Assembly: GCA_946620335.1 (NCBI GenBank)
Contig: CAMONF010000167.1
Location: 1 to 5,631, forward strand
Source: an uncultured Clostridia bacterium
GTDB lineage: Bacteria > Bacillota > Clostridia > Lachnospirales > Lachnospiraceae
DNA length: 5,631 bases
Reading direction: 5' to 3'
The notes beneath the pieces are model-generated. The model was not told where the DNA came from and ran no database searches. It worked only from the letters and a program-made list of their open reading frames with translations. A program made the position numbers and the translations under genes. Positions 5,618 to 5,631 of this stretch are shown here, piece by piece (position 1 is the stretch's first letter; each line of letters starts with the position of its first letter).

Positions 5618-5631
5618 TGGGAATCAGGGAC
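5618..5631. repeat. 5' end of a second copy of the palindromic repeat, cut by the window edge
   Basis: TGGGAATCAGGGAC is identical to bases 7-20 of the palindrome at the start of the window and begins one base after the thyA stop codon. The match ends only because the sequence ends. The base before it (C5617) differs from the first copy (A6), which suggests the repeat unit begins at TGGGAATC and the A run at 3-6 is not shared. If complete, its hairpin would serve as the malQ-thyA terminator, since no other terminator follows thyA within the window. Confidence 0.8.

Overview
This window reads as chromosomal DNA from a GC-rich member of the Clostridia (Firmicutes), most plausibly a Lachnospiraceae-like gut or rumen anaerobe. 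The reasons are near-consensus sigma-A promoters, strong AGGAGG-type ribosome binding sites, a CIRCE heat-shock operator, a ThyA of the Bacillus/Clostridium type, and strong G/C preference at third codon positions. The family-level placement is inference; no rRNA or other marker is present. All three genes are intact and lie on the + strand.

Layout: (1) Positions 1-87 are an extraordinary palindrome, a 40-bp perfect stem with a 3-nt loop. Each arm can also fold on itself, so it looks like two inverted REP units (REPIN/BIME-like). (2) Positions 106-161 hold a TTGACA/TATAAT promoter immediately followed by a half-degenerate CIRCE (HrcA) operator. (3) Positions 212-2644 encode a full-length LonA protease with all ATPase and protease catalytic residues, followed by a strong intrinsic terminator (2656-2689). 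(4) The 341-bp gap 2645-2985 contains that terminator, about 130 bp with nothing recognisable, then a second promoter whose -35 box lies inside a small palindrome, and a GC-rich hairpin at the predicted 5' end of the next mRNA. (5) Positions 2986-4740 encode MalQ (GH77 4-alpha-glucanotransferase) with an unexplained C-terminal extension of about 92 residues. (6) After 27 nt comes thyA (4768-5616), thymidylate synthase, evidently in the same transcript. (7) One nucleotide after the thyA stop, the 5' end of a second copy of the palindromic element begins and runs off the window.

Functionally these are two independent transcription units. One is a heat-shock-type lon unit for protein quality control. 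The other is a malQ-thyA unit joining maltodextrin/glycogen metabolism to dTMP synthesis, an unrelated pair probably linked only by shared transcription. The same palindromic repeat bounds the block on both sides and could terminate transcription from either direction. I see no undescribed gene system. The most interesting items are the repeat element, the CIRCE control of lon, the malQ leader, and the MalQ tail.
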